From NCBI RefSeq assembly GCF_030160715.1, contig NZ_BSOW01000011.1, positions 62,001-126,000 on the forward strand: a DNA stretch of 64,000 nt. The letters run 5' to 3'. How positions within the stretch are numbered: the stretch's first letter is position 1; the number at the start of each line of letters is the position of its first letter. A model generated the notes under the pieces. The model was not told where the DNA came from and made no database searches. It was given only the letters and a program-made list of their open reading frames with translations. Position numbers and translations under genes: made by a program. The DNA is from Bradyrhizobium iriomotense (GTDB taxonomy: Bacteria > Pseudomonadota > Alphaproteobacteria > Rhizobiales > Xanthobacteraceae). Below are positions 8,249 to 16,478 of the stretch, piece after piece.

Positions 8249-8289
8249 TTACAGAAATATCTTGCATGATATAATTTCTGTTATATATT
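8249..8289 (+). promoter_or_regulatory. paaA promoter with palindromic operator candidate
   Basis: The AT-rich gap between paaX and paaA contains the inverted repeat ACAGAAAT (8251-8258), N15, ATTTCTGT (8274-8281). A perfect TATAAT lies at 8270-8275; an alternative pair is TTGCAT (8262-8267) with TATATT (8284-8289). The palindrome would cover the core promoter, as expected for a repressor site, and PaaX is the obvious candidate. The repeat is directly seen; which promoter is used and which protein binds are inferred. Confidence 0.55.
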
Positions 8290-8316
8290 GCCTCCCAATA
8301 AATCGGGAGGATGCGC

Positions 8317-9309
8317 ATGTATACCCAGGCGCTGAACACGGCCGAGGCGGATGATCGCGGCCTCGAGGATGCGGCCAAGGCTGCGCAATTCCAAGCGCGC
8401 ATCGATGCCGAGGAGCGCATCGAGCCGAACGACTGGATGCCGGCGGCCTATCGCAAGACGCTCACCCGCCAGATCTCCCAGCACGCTCATTCCGAAATCG
8501 TCGGCATGCTGCCCGAAGGCAACTGGATCACCCGCGCGCCGACGCTGCGTCGCAAGGCGGCGCTACTCGCAAAAGTGCAGGACGAGTGCGGCCACGGGCT
8601 CTATCTCTATGCCGCCGCCGAGACGCTCGGCTCATCGCGCGAGGAGTTGGTCGACGCCATGCTCGCCGGCAAGGCCAAATATTCCTCGATCTTCAACTAT
8701 CCGACGCTGACCTGGGCCGACATCGGCACCATCGGCTGGCTGGTCGACGGCGCGGCGATCATGAACCAGATCCCGCTGTGCCGCTGCTCCTATGGTCCCT
8801 ACGCGCGCGCGATGATCCGCGTCTGCAAGGAGGAGTCCTTCCACCAGCGCCAGGGCTACGAGATCATGCTGACGCTGTGCCGCGGCTCGGACGAGCAGAA
8901 GGCGATGGCGCAGGATGCGCTAAATCGTTGGTGGTGGCCGGTGCTGATGATGTTCGGCCCGCCAGATAGCGCGAGCCAGCACAGCGATGCCTCGACGAAG
9001 TGGAAGATCAAGCGCTTCTCGAATGACGAGCTGCGCCAGAAGTTCGTCGATGCCACGGTTCCGCAGGCGCAGTATCTCGGCCTGACCATTCCCGATCCCG
9101 GCATGACGCAGGATGCCGACGGGCACTGGCGCTACAGCGAGATCGACTGGACCGAGTTCAAGCAGGTGCTCGCCGGCAACGGCCCCTGCAACCGCGATCG
9201 CATCGCCGCGCGCCGCAAGGCGCATGACGAGGGCGCCTGGGTGCGAGAGGCGGCCGCCGCTTATGCGGCAAAGCGCCAGCACCGCCAGACCGCGCAAGCT
9301 GCCGAGTAG
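8317..9309 (+). CDS. paaA: Phenylacetyl-CoA 1,2-epoxidase catalytic subunit PaaA
   Basis: PaaA is the diiron catalytic subunit of the PaaABCE multicomponent oxygenase, which adds oxygen across the ring of phenylacetyl-CoA to form the 1,2-epoxide. This 330-residue protein carries the ferritin-like ligand motifs HSEIVG (E60), QDECGH (E90, H93) and KEESFH (E173, H176), plus the conserved NWITRAPTLRRK segment. The ATG at 8317 is preferred because GGGAGG lies 6 nt upstream; the in-frame ATG at 8311 directly abuts that site. It is the first gene of the paa operon. Confidence 0.96.
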   Translation: MYTQALNTAEADDRGLEDAAKAAQFQARIDAEERIEPNDWMPAAYRKTLTRQISQHAHSEIVGMLPEGNWITRAPTLRRKAALLAKVQDECGHGLYLYAAAETLGSSREELVDAMLAGKAKYSSIFNYPTLTWADIGTIGWLVDGAAIMNQIPLCRCSYGPYARAMIRVCKEESFHQRQGYEIMLTLCRGSDEQKAMAQDALNRWWWPVLMMFGPPDSASQHSDASTKWKIKRFSNDELRQKFVDATVPQAQYLGLTIPDPGMTQDADGHWRYSEIDWTEFKQVLAGNGPCNRDRIAARRKAHDEGAWVREAAAAYAAKRQHRQTAQAAE

Positions 9310-9319
9310 GGAGATCACG

Positions 9320-9607
9320 ATGGCCACGCCGAACACGCCGCTGTGGGAAGTCTTCATTCGCAGCCGCAACGGGCTCGCGCACAAGCATGTCGGCTCGCTG
9401 CATGCGAGCGATGCCACCATGGCGCTGCAAGCTGCGCGCGACATCTACACCCGTCGCGGCGAAGGCCTGTCGATCTGGGTCGTGCCCTCGACCGCGATCA
9501 CCGCAAGCGATCCCGCCGAGAAGGGTATGATGTTCGAGCCGGCCGAATCCAAGATTTACCGGCATCCGACATTTTACGAGGTGCCCGAAGAAGTGGGGCA
9601 CATGTAG
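9320..9607 (+). CDS. paaB: Phenylacetyl-CoA epoxidase subunit PaaB
   Basis: A 95-residue protein with the PaaB pattern LWEVFIRSRNGLAHKHVGSLHA, followed by ARDIYTRRGEGLSIWVVPS and a C-terminal HPTFYEVPEEVGHM. PaaB is a small structural subunit bridging the PaaA-PaaC heterodimers of the epoxidase. The gene lies 10 bp after paaA, with a GGGAG site before its ATG, and is clearly cotranscribed with it. A family-C repeat follows before paaC. Confidence 0.95.
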   Translation: MATPNTPLWEVFIRSRNGLAHKHVGSLHASDATMALQAARDIYTRRGEGLSIWVVPSTAITASDPAEKGMMFEPAESKIYRHPTFYEVPEEVGHM

Positions 9608-9617
9608 CGCTCTCTAT

Positions 9618-9730
9618 CCTCATGGTGAGGAGCCGCAAAGCGGCGTCTCGAACCATGAAGGCCCGTGAACTTTTGGTCGAACCCGCGGCCCATCCTTCGA
9701 GACGGCGCTTCGCGCCTCCTCAGGATGAGG
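9618..9730. repeat. Palindromic repeat, family C (copy 2), inside the paa operon
   Basis: It starts CCTCATGGTGAGGAG and ends CTCCTCAGGATGAGG, with CGTCTCGAACCATGAAG and CCTTCGAGACG inner arms. It occupies almost the whole 153-nt gap between paaB and paaC. Cotranscription would place its hairpins in the middle of the paa message, where they could affect stability or relative expression. Confidence 0.85.
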
Positions 9731-9760
9731 TCGGAACAAGTGGCAAGATGGATAGGACAG

Positions 9761-10537
9761 ATGCCCGTCGCTAACATCCAGGTGTCCGAGACGCCGCTGG
9801 TGCTCTACACCCTGCGCCGCGCCGATGATGCGCTGATCCTCGGGCATCGGCTGTCGGAATGGTGCGGCCACGCGCCGATGCTGGAAGAGGACATGGCGCT
9901 GTCCAATATCGCGCTCGACCTCCTCGGCCAGGCCCGCGAGCTCTACACCTATGCGGCCAGGGTTGAAGGCAAGGACAACGACGAGGACAAGTTCGCTTAC
10001 CTGCGCGACGTGCGTCAGTACCGCAACCTGCTGCTGGTCGAGCAGCCGAACGGCGATTTCGCCCAGACCCTGGTGCGGCAGTTCTTCTATTCCGCCTTCG
10101 CCGATCTCTATTGGCGGGCGATGATGACCTCGTGCGATACGACGCTCGCCGCCATTGCCGCCAAGTCCGAGAAGGAGAGCGCCTATCACCTGCGGCATTC
10201 CTCGGAATGGATCATCCGCCTCGGCGACGGCACCGAGGAGAGCCACGCGCGTACGCAAGGAGCGATCGATCATCTCTGGGCCTTCACCGGCGAGATGTTT
10301 GCCGTCGATGACGGCGAGCGCGGCTTGATCGATGCCGGCATCGCAATCGATCCGGCGACGTTGCGCGATCGCTGGCTGAAGACCCTCTCCAGGGTCGTCA
10401 GCGAGGCAACGCTCACGCTGCCCCAAAACAACTGGATGCAGCAGGGCGGCCGCGTGGGCCGGCACAGCGAGCATCTCGGCCATCTCCTGAGCGAGCTGCA
10501 ATCGATGCAGCGTACCTTCCCGGGGCTGACATGGTGA
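9761..10537 (+). CDS. paaC: Phenylacetyl-CoA epoxidase structural subunit PaaC
   Basis: PaaC is the non-catalytic ferritin-fold partner of PaaA. This 258-residue protein shows the PaaC features GHRLSEWCGHAPMLEEDMALSN in its first quarter, then DLLGQARELYTYAA and HLRHSSEWIIRLGDGTEES. The ATG at 9761 was chosen because the in-frame sequence upstream is translated repeat DNA rather than PaaC-like protein. A GGA-containing site lies 8 nt before it. Its end overlaps paaD by 7 bp, indicating coupled translation. Confidence 0.95.
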   Translation: MPVANIQVSETPLVLYTLRRADDALILGHRLSEWCGHAPMLEEDMALSNIALDLLGQARELYTYAARVEGKDNDEDKFAYLRDVRQYRNLLLVEQPNGDFAQTLVRQFFYSAFADLYWRAMMTSCDTTLAAIAAKSEKESAYHLRHSSEWIIRLGDGTEESHARTQGAIDHLWAFTGEMFAVDDGERGLIDAGIAIDPATLRDRWLKTLSRVVSEATLTLPQNNWMQQGGRVGRHSEHLGHLLSELQSMQRTFPGLTW

Positions 10538-11034
10538 CGGTCCTCGATCGCGACACCGAGCTCCGCCAGCGCGCATGGAACGCGGCGGCAAGCGTGGTCG
10601 ATCCGGAGATTCCGGTGTTGACCATCGCCGATCTCGGCGTGCTGCGCGACGTCGTGCTTCTAGGCGATCAGGTTGAGGTCGCGATCACCCCGACCTATTC
10701 GGGCTGCCCCGCGATGAACATGATCGCGCTCGAGATCGAGATCGCGCTGGAACGCGCCGGCTTCCATCGCCCAAAGGTGCGCACCGTGCTGTCGCCGGCC
10801 TGGACCACGGACTGGATGAGCGAGGAGGGCCGCCAGAAGCTGCGCGCCTACGGCATCGCACCGCCGCAAGCCGCGAGCTCGCGCCGCGCGCTGTTCGGCG
10901 CGCAGGCGGTGGCATGCCCGCAATGCGGCTCCGAGAATACCGAGCTGTTGTCCGAATTCGGCTCGACCTCCTGCAAGGCGCTCTGGCGCTGCAAGTCCTG
11001 CCGCGAACCGTTCGATTATTTCAAGTGTCATTGA
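10531..11034 (+). CDS. paaD: Phenylacetate oxygenase Fe-S maturation factor PaaD
   Basis: A 167-residue protein of the MIP18/DUF59 family, believed to help assemble the iron-sulfur cluster of the epoxidase reductase. The N-terminal two-thirds have the family signature VVDPEIPVLTIADLGV and TYSGCPAMNMI. The C-terminus is a zinc-ribbon with paired cysteines in CPQCGS and CKSCREPF, typical of PaaD. It starts within the last 7 bp of paaC. A GTG three bases downstream is an alternative start. A family-B repeat separates it from paaE. Confidence 0.93.
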   Translation: MVTVLDRDTELRQRAWNAAASVVDPEIPVLTIADLGVLRDVVLLGDQVEVAITPTYSGCPAMNMIALEIEIALERAGFHRPKVRTVLSPAWTTDWMSEEGRQKLRAYGIAPPQAASSRRALFGAQAVACPQCGSENTELLSEFGSTSCKALWRCKSCREPFDYFKCH

Positions 11035-11063
11035 GAGTTAGTTGAGCACTATGCCAACCTCAC

Positions 11064-11149
11064 CGTCATTGCGAGGAGCGAAGCGACGAAGCAATCCAGA
11101 GTATCTCCGCGGGGGCATTCTGGATTGCTTCGCTTCGCTCGCAATGACG
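11064..11149. repeat. Palindromic repeat, family B (copy 2), inside the paa operon
   Basis: The left arm CGTCATTGCGAGGAGCGAAG is mirrored by CTTCGCTTCGCTCGCAATGACG, and the inner arms AGCAATCCAGA and TCTGGATTGCT pair as well. It fills most of the 143-nt gap between paaD and paaE. This is the second repeat family inserted inside the paa gene run. Confidence 0.88.
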
Positions 11150-11177
11150 GCACTGGGTTCAACCTAGAGCATTTCTC

Positions 11178-12260
11178 ATGTCAGCAGCAGCTCCACGCTT
11201 TCATCGTCTCGCCGTTGGCGACCTTCGTCGCGAGGCCTCGGACGCGGTGTCGATGACCTTCGTCATTCCGGGCGAGCTCGCCAGCGATTATGCCTTCACG
11301 CCCGGCCAGTATCTGACGCTCCGCACCATGCTCGATGGTGAGGAGGTGCGCCGCTCCTATTCGATCTGCTCGGGTCCTGACGACGGCGAGATTCGCATCG
11401 CCGTGAAGAAGGTCGACGGTGGCGCGTTTTCGAGCTGGGCGGCGGACGAATTGAAGTGCGGCGACGAGCTCGACGTGATGACGCCGACCGGACGCTTCGG
11501 CGTCGTCCCGCCTGCCGATGCCGGGCGCGTCCATGTCGGCTTTGCCGCGGGTTCGGGCATCACGCCGATCCTGTCGATTGTGAAAGGCGTGCTGGCGCGC
11601 GAGCCCAAGAGCCGCTTCTTCCTGTTCTACGGCAACCGCGCGACCGACAACATCATGTTCCTTGAGGCGCTCGAGGAGCTGAAGGACCGGTTCATCGATC
11701 GCCTCTCGATCTTCCACGTCATCTCCGGCGAGGAGCAGGATATCCCGATCCTGCATGGCCGGCTCGACGGCGAGAAGGTGAGGGTGCTGCTGCGCTCGCT
11801 GGTGCCGGCCGCAAGCGTCGATCACGTCTTCGTCTGCGGTCCCCTCGGCATGAGCGAGGAGATCGAGGCGACCTGCCGCGACCTCGGCATTGCGGATGAT
11901 CGCATCCACGTCGAGCGCTTCGTGTCCGAGTTCGGTGGCAAGCCGCGGCCAAAGAAGATAGTCGCGGCCGATGCGCCGCCCAAGGCCATCGCGTCGCTGA
12001 TCATCGACGGCAAGCGCCGCGATGTTCCGGTCGCCGAGGACGAAGCCATCCTCGATGCCGCGCTGCGCGCCGGCGTCGATTTGCCCTTCGCCTGCAAGGG
12101 CGGCATGTGCTCGACCTGTCGCGCCAAGCTGGTCGAGGGCGTGGCGCCGATGGACATCAACTATTCGCTGGAGCCCTGGGAGCTGAAGGCGGGTTTCGTG
12201 CTGACCTGCCAGGCAAAACCCTCGTCCGAGCGGGTCTTGGTTGACTACGACCATGTCTGA
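11178..12260 (+). CDS. paaE: Phenylacetyl-CoA epoxidase reductase PaaE
   Basis: PaaE passes electrons from NADPH through FAD and a [2Fe-2S] cluster to the PaaA diiron centre. This 360-residue protein has an N-terminal FAD domain with RRSYSICS (residues 58-65), an NAD(P) domain with GFAAGSGITPILS (about 121-133) and a C-terminal plant-type ferredoxin domain whose cluster ligands are C306, C311, C314 and C344. The spacing is as in the family. The start site lacks a strong Shine-Dalgarno sequence, so expression may depend on upstream translation despite the intervening repeat. Confidence 0.95.
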   Translation: MSAAAPRFHRLAVGDLRREASDAVSMTFVIPGELASDYAFTPGQYLTLRTMLDGEEVRRSYSICSGPDDGEIRIAVKKVDGGAFSSWAADELKCGDELDVMTPTGRFGVVPPADAGRVHVGFAAGSGITPILSIVKGVLAREPKSRFFLFYGNRATDNIMFLEALEELKDRFIDRLSIFHVISGEEQDIPILHGRLDGEKVRVLLRSLVPAASVDHVFVCGPLGMSEEIEATCRDLGIADDRIHVERFVSEFGGKPRPKKIVAADAPPKAIASLIIDGKRRDVPVAEDEAILDAALRAGVDLPFACKGGMCSTCRAKLVEGVAPMDINYSLEPWELKAGFVLTCQAKPSSERVLVDYDHV

Positions 12261-12361
12261 GCAGGCGCATCAGGCCCCGACGATGCAAATGCGTCGCATT
12301 ATTTGACAGCCTTGGGCGATCGGCAGAACATCGCGCACAAAAGAACAGGTGGGAGACGCGA

Positions 12362-12811
12362 GTGAACGTCAAAGCAGCCCTGTCATCGGAAGACATCGCC
12401 CGCGCCTGCGCCGAAGCGATGTGGGCGGAGGACGATGCCTCGAAAGGTCTGGGCATGGAGATCGTCGAGATCGGCCCGGGCTTTGCGACGCTGGCGATGA
12501 CGGTCCGGCCGGACATGGTCAACGGCCAGCGCATCGCCCATGGCGGCTTCATCTTCACGCTCGCCGACTCCGCCTTCGCGTTCGCGTGCAACTCGCACAA
12601 TGAGCGCGTGGTCGCCGCGCAAGGGCAGATCACCTTCATCAAGCCGGGCAGGCTCGGTGACCGCCTCATCGCAACAGCGCGGGAAGTCGCCCGTGGCGGT
12701 CGCTCGGGCATCTATGACGTGCGCGTCACCGCCGGCGACGCCGTCATCGCCGAATTCCGTGGGCATTCGCGTGTCATTCCCGGCACGTGGCTGCCGAAGC
12801 AAGATCAGTGA
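12362..12811 (+). CDS. paaI: Hotdog-fold thioesterase PaaI
   Basis: PaaI hydrolyses hydroxyphenylacetyl-CoA and related dead-end thioesters to recover CoA. This 149-residue protein carries the hotdog motif HGGFIFTLADSAFAFACNS, with the expected general base D69 after H60-G-G, and N54 in the preceding NGQRIAHG. Translation starts at a GTG with GGGAG 7 nt upstream. A 101-nt gap separates it from paaE, and a TTGACA at 12303-12308 could be an internal -35, though no good -10 follows. Confidence 0.93.
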   Translation: MNVKAALSSEDIARACAEAMWAEDDASKGLGMEIVEIGPGFATLAMTVRPDMVNGQRIAHGGFIFTLADSAFAFACNSHNERVVAAQGQITFIKPGRLGDRLIATAREVARGGRSGIYDVRVTAGDAVIAEFRGHSRVIPGTWLPKQDQ

Positions 12812-12846
12812 ACACAAAAACGAACAAGTGATGTGGGGAAACGAGG

Positions 12847-14178
12847 ATGGCTCTGACCAGGCTGAAGGCAGGTGGCAACGCCTATAGTGCCGAGATGGAC
12901 GCGCATGAGCGCGCCTCGCGCGACGAGATCATGGCGTTGCAGACGCGGCGCCTAGGCTGGTCGCTGAAGCACGCCTACGACAACGTCGCGCATTATCGCA
13001 AGGCTTTCGACAAGGCCGGCGTGCATCCGTCCGATTTTCGCGAGTTGTCCGATCTTGCGAAGTTTCCGTTCACGGTGAAGACGGATCTGCGCGACAACTA
13101 TCCTTTCAACATGTTCGCGGTCCCTCGCGAGAAGCTGGTGCGCGTGCATGCCTCTTCCGGCACGACGGGCAAGCCGATCGTCGTCGGCTATACGAGAGCT
13201 GATATCGAGACGTGGTCGGAGGTGATGGCGCGTTCGATCCGCGCCGCCGGCGGCCGCACCGGCATGATCATCCACAACGCCTATGGCTACGGCCTTTTCA
13301 CGGGCGGCCTCGGCGTGCATTACGGCGCGGAAAAGCTCGGATGCACGGTGGTGCCGATTTCCGGTGGCATGACCGAGCGGCAGGTGCAGCTCATCAACGA
13401 TTTCCGGCCCGACATCATCACGGTGACGCCGAGCTACATGCTGGCGATCCTCGACGAGTTCAAGCGGCAAAAACTCGATCCGCGCCAGTGCTCCCTCAAG
13501 GTCGGCATTTTCGGCGCCGAGCCCTGGACCAACGCGATGCGCGGCGAGATCGAAGAGGCCTTCGACATGGATGCGACCGACATCTATGGCCTGTCCGAAG
13601 TGATCGGCCCGGGCGTCGCGCAGGAATGCATCGAGACAAAGGACGGCCTGCACATCTGGGAGGATCACTTCTATCCCGAGGTGATCGATCCCGAGACAGG
13701 CGCGGTGTTGCCGGATGGTGAAAAGGGTGAGCTGGTATTTACCTCGCTCACCAAGGAAGCCTTCCCGGTGATCCGCTACCGTACCCGCGATCTCACGCGC
13801 CTCCTGCCCGGCACCGCGCGTCCGGCCATGCGGCGGATGGAGAAGGTGACGGGGCGCTCGGACGACATGATCATCCTGCGCGGCGTCAACCTGTTCCCGA
13901 CTCAGATCGAGGAGGTGCTGCTCGCGACCGACTGGTGCGGCGGCCATTTCATCCTGGAACTGACCCGCGAGGGCCGCATGGACGAGCTGACCATCATCGC
14001 CGAGGCTCGCCCCGAGAGTTGGGACGGCCGCGGGCTCGTCGACCATGCCGAGCGGATATCCACCCACATCAAGAACACCATCGGCATCACCGCCAAGGTG
14101 CGGGCGGTCGCGCCGGCCACGCTGGACCGCTCGCTGGGCAAGGCCAAGCGGCTCTACGACAAGCGGCCGAAGGAGTAG
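12847..14178 (+). CDS. paaK: Phenylacetate-CoA ligase PaaK
   Basis: This 443-residue AMP-forming ligase makes phenylacetyl-CoA from phenylacetate, ATP and CoA, the first step of the pathway. The P-loop-like SSGTTGKP is at residues 103-110. Downstream are the adenylate motifs TDIYGLSE and YRTRDLTRLLPG and the C-terminal GRSDDMIILRGVNLFP, all PaaK-typical. The gene starts 35 bp after paaI, with a GGGGAAACGAGG site. It ends the paa run and is followed by a family-C repeat. No paaG, paaZ, paaH, paaF or paaJ gene follows. Confidence 0.95.
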   Translation: MALTRLKAGGNAYSAEMDAHERASRDEIMALQTRRLGWSLKHAYDNVAHYRKAFDKAGVHPSDFRELSDLAKFPFTVKTDLRDNYPFNMFAVPREKLVRVHASSGTTGKPIVVGYTRADIETWSEVMARSIRAAGGRTGMIIHNAYGYGLFTGGLGVHYGAEKLGCTVVPISGGMTERQVQLINDFRPDIITVTPSYMLAILDEFKRQKLDPRQCSLKVGIFGAEPWTNAMRGEIEEAFDMDATDIYGLSEVIGPGVAQECIETKDGLHIWEDHFYPEVIDPETGAVLPDGEKGELVFTSLTKEAFPVIRYRTRDLTRLLPGTARPAMRRMEKVTGRSDDMIILRGVNLFPTQIEEVLLATDWCGGHFILELTREGRMDELTIIAEARPESWDGRGLVDHAERISTHIKNTIGITAKVRAVAPATLDRSLGKAKRLYDKRPKE

Positions 14179-14185
14179 TGCCGAT

Positions 14186-14292
14186 CCTCATGGTGAGGAG
14201 GCGCGAAGCGCCGTCTCGAACCATGAAGACTCGCCTGCTGCATCCCGGCCTTCATCCTTCGAGACGCCGCTTTGCGGCTCCTCAGGATGAGG
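14186..14292. repeat. Palindromic repeat, family C (copy 3)
   Basis: It begins CCTCATGGTGAGGAGGCGCG and ends with CGGCTCCTCAGGATGAGG, with the same inner CGTCTCGAACCATGAAG and CCTTCGAGACG arms as the 9618 copy. It lies just after paaK and may mark the end of the paa transcript. Confidence 0.87.
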
Positions 14293-14358
14293 GGTGGTGG
14301 CGGTTGACTTGACCGGCTCCAAAGGCGACAAGGCCCGCGAGAAATCGTGGGTCTTTCG

Positions 14359-15363
14359 ATGTCAGCAGCCGATAGCAAAACCGTCGACGCGCGCTGCGTG
14401 CGCCTCAATGCCAAGGCCGAGAACGCGGCGGCGCTCGCACCTCGCGTCGAGCATCACGGGCTCGCCCGCGGCGCCAACGACGTCCTGATCGAAATGAAGG
14501 CCGCAGCCGTCAATCCGTCCGACGTGAAGGCTGCGACGGGGTTGATGCCCTATGCCGTGTTCCCGCGCACGCCCGGCCGCGACTATGCCGGCGTGGTCAT
14601 CGATGGTCCAGCCGGCACGATCGGCCGCGAGGTGTTCGGCTCCTCCGGCGACCTCGGCATCCGCCGCGACGGCACCCACGCGACCCATCTGGTCGTCGAG
14701 GCCGATGCTGTGGTGGAAAAGCCGAAGGCCGTTTCCTGGGAGGAAGCCGCCGGCATCGGCGTGCCTTTCGTAACCGCCATGGAGGGTTTTCGCCGCGCCG
14801 GCCTGCCGAAGCCAGGAGAGACCGTGCTGGTGATGGGCGTCAACGGCAAGGTCGGCCAGGCCGCGGTGCAGATCGCGACCTGGCAGGGCGCGCGCGTGAT
14901 CGGCGTAGTACGCAAGGCGGAGGCGTATGAAGGCCACAGCAACGCGCCGGTCGAGGTGATCGACGCCTCAGCTATCGATATCGCGGCACGTGTGCGCGAG
15001 GTGACCGGCGGCAAGGGTGCGGACATTGTATTCAACACGGTCGGCGATCCCTATTTCCAGGCCGCGCACAAGTCGCTGGCCTTGCGCGGCCGCCAGATCC
15101 TGATCGCGGCGATCGATCGCATCGTGCAGTTCAACATCCTCGAATTCTACCGCGGCCAGCACACCTATGTCGGCATCGACACGCTCGGCCTGTCGTCGAC
15201 CGCGACGGGAGCCGTGTTGCGCGATCTCGGCCCCGGCTTTGCCAGCGGGCATTTGAAGCCGTTTCCGATCAAGGAGGGCGCGATCTATGCGCTGGAGCGC
15301 GCCAAGGAGGCCTATGTCGCCGTCGCCGGTTCCTCGCGCGATCGCGTGATCCTGAAGCCGTAA
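14359..15363 (+). CDS. Zinc-type alcohol dehydrogenase-like quinone oxidoreductase (MDR family)
   Basis: A 334-residue medium-chain dehydrogenase/reductase. It shows the GroES-like start (AVNPSDVKAATG, then FPRTPGRDYAGVV), a nucleotide-binding loop in LVMGVNGKVGQAAVQIA and the family's GKGADIVFNTVG. Structural zinc cysteines are absent, so it belongs to the zinc-independent quinone-oxidoreductase-like branch and likely reduces a quinone, enone or similar substrate with NADPH. The ATG at 14359 is preferred over a GTG at 14347. It ends 2 bp before the sulfur transporter gene and may be cotranscribed with it. Confidence 0.82.
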   Translation: MSAADSKTVDARCVRLNAKAENAAALAPRVEHHGLARGANDVLIEMKAAAVNPSDVKAATGLMPYAVFPRTPGRDYAGVVIDGPAGTIGREVFGSSGDLGIRRDGTHATHLVVEADAVVEKPKAVSWEEAAGIGVPFVTAMEGFRRAGLPKPGETVLVMGVNGKVGQAAVQIATWQGARVIGVVRKAEAYEGHSNAPVEVIDASAIDIAARVREVTGGKGADIVFNTVGDPYFQAAHKSLALRGRQILIAAIDRIVQFNILEFYRGQHTYVGIDTLGLSSTATGAVLRDLGPGFASGHLKPFPIKEGAIYALERAKEAYVAVAGSSRDRVILKP

Positions 15364-15365
15364 TT

Positions 15366-16478
15366 ATGGAGTCGTCGGCCCAACTCGTCATCCTCGCAGG
15401 CCTCGCCATCGGCCTCGTCTACGGTGCGGTCGGCCTGCTCAGCGGCTTCTGCCTGATGAGCAGCATGCGTGGCTTCCTCGCAGAAGGTGACGGACGGCTG
15501 GTCCGAACCTATGCGCTGGCGATGGCGGTCGCGATCGCCGCGAGCCAGTTCCTCGCCGCAAGCGGCACGGTCGATCTCGGCAAGTCGATCTATCTGCAAC
15601 AAGCTTTCTCGGCGCCGGCGCTGTTCCTCGGCGGCCTCCTGTTCGGCTACGGCATGGTGCTGTCGAACGGCTGCGGCTCGCGCGCGCTCGTGCTGCTCGG
15701 CCGCGGCAATCTACGCTCCTTCGTCGTCGTGATCGTTCTTGCCATTGCGGCACAGATGACGCTGAAAGGCCTGATCGCGCCGGCCCGCATCGCGCTGGTG
15801 CAGGCCTCGCAGACCACCGTGAGTGCGAATTCGTTGCCGGCGTTGCTCTCTGCATTCGGTCTTGGCGACGCTGCCTCGCGCACGCTCGCCGCTGTCGTGA
15901 TCGCGACCGCGCTGGCGCTGTTCGCGTTTGCGCACGCGGCATTCCGCCGCTCGCCGGGCCAGATCGCGGCAGGTGCCATCGTCGGTCTCTTGGTCACCGC
16001 CGGCTGGTACGTCACGGGCTTCCTCGGCGCTGACGATTTCAATCCGGTGCCGGTGACCTCGCTGACTTTCATCGCGCCGATCGCGGACGCGCTGCAATAC
16101 GCCATGCTCTCGACTGGCCTGACGCTCAATTTCGGCATCGCGACCGTCGCCGGCGTGTTCGCTGGCAGCCTCGTCACGGCACTCGCGACGGGGCGCTTCC
16201 AGCTCGAAGGCTATTCGTCGCCGCGTCACATGCTGCGCTCGGCGGGCGGCGCCGCGCTGATGGGTATCGCTGGCGTGATGGCGTTCGGCTGCTCGATCGG
16301 GCAGGGGCTCACCGGCCTCTCGACACTGGCGCTGGCGTCGTCTGTTGCGGTTGCCGGCATTCTGCTCGGCACCAGCGCGGGCCTGCGCGGTGCGCTCCGC
16401 GTTCAACCGCTGAAGACGGCCGCTGAAGCAGGTTCTCCGTCTGCTAAGGCTACTCCGCAGCCTTCGTCACGATTCTGA
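15366..16478 (+). CDS. YeeE/YedE-family sulfur (thiosulfate) transporter
   Basis: A 370-residue integral membrane protein with about nine or ten hydrophobic segments. It keeps the family's GLLSGFCLM, SNGCGSRALVLLGRGNLRS and GCSIGQGLTGLS motifs, with cysteines C29, C103 and C309 corresponding in position to the three conserved cysteines that relay thiosulfate in YeeE/TsuA. It is therefore a likely inner-membrane importer of thiosulfate or another sulfur-bearing group. The start is 2 bp after the preceding gene. Its end overlaps the convergent OsmC-fusion gene by 29 bp. No TusA-like partner is adjacent. Confidence 0.85.
   Translation: MESSAQLVILAGLAIGLVYGAVGLLSGFCLMSSMRGFLAEGDGRLVRTYALAMAVAIAASQFLAASGTVDLGKSIYLQQAFSAPALFLGGLLFGYGMVLSNGCGSRALVLLGRGNLRSFVVVIVLAIAAQMTLKGLIAPARIALVQASQTTVSANSLPALLSAFGLGDAASRTLAAVVIATALALFAFAHAAFRRSPGQIAAGAIVGLLVTAGWYVTGFLGADDFNPVPVTSLTFIAPIADALQYAMLSTGLTLNFGIATVAGVFAGSLVTALATGRFQLEGYSSPRHMLRSAGGAALMGIAGVMAFGCSIGQGLTGLSTLALASSVAVAGILLGTSAGLRGALRVQPLKTAAEAGSPSAKATPQPSSRF

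Noticed and set aside
12303..12331. Internal promoter before paaI (TTGACA at 12303)
   Set aside because: No acceptable -10 box lies at 16-18 nt spacing, so I kept it only as a remark in the paaI entry.
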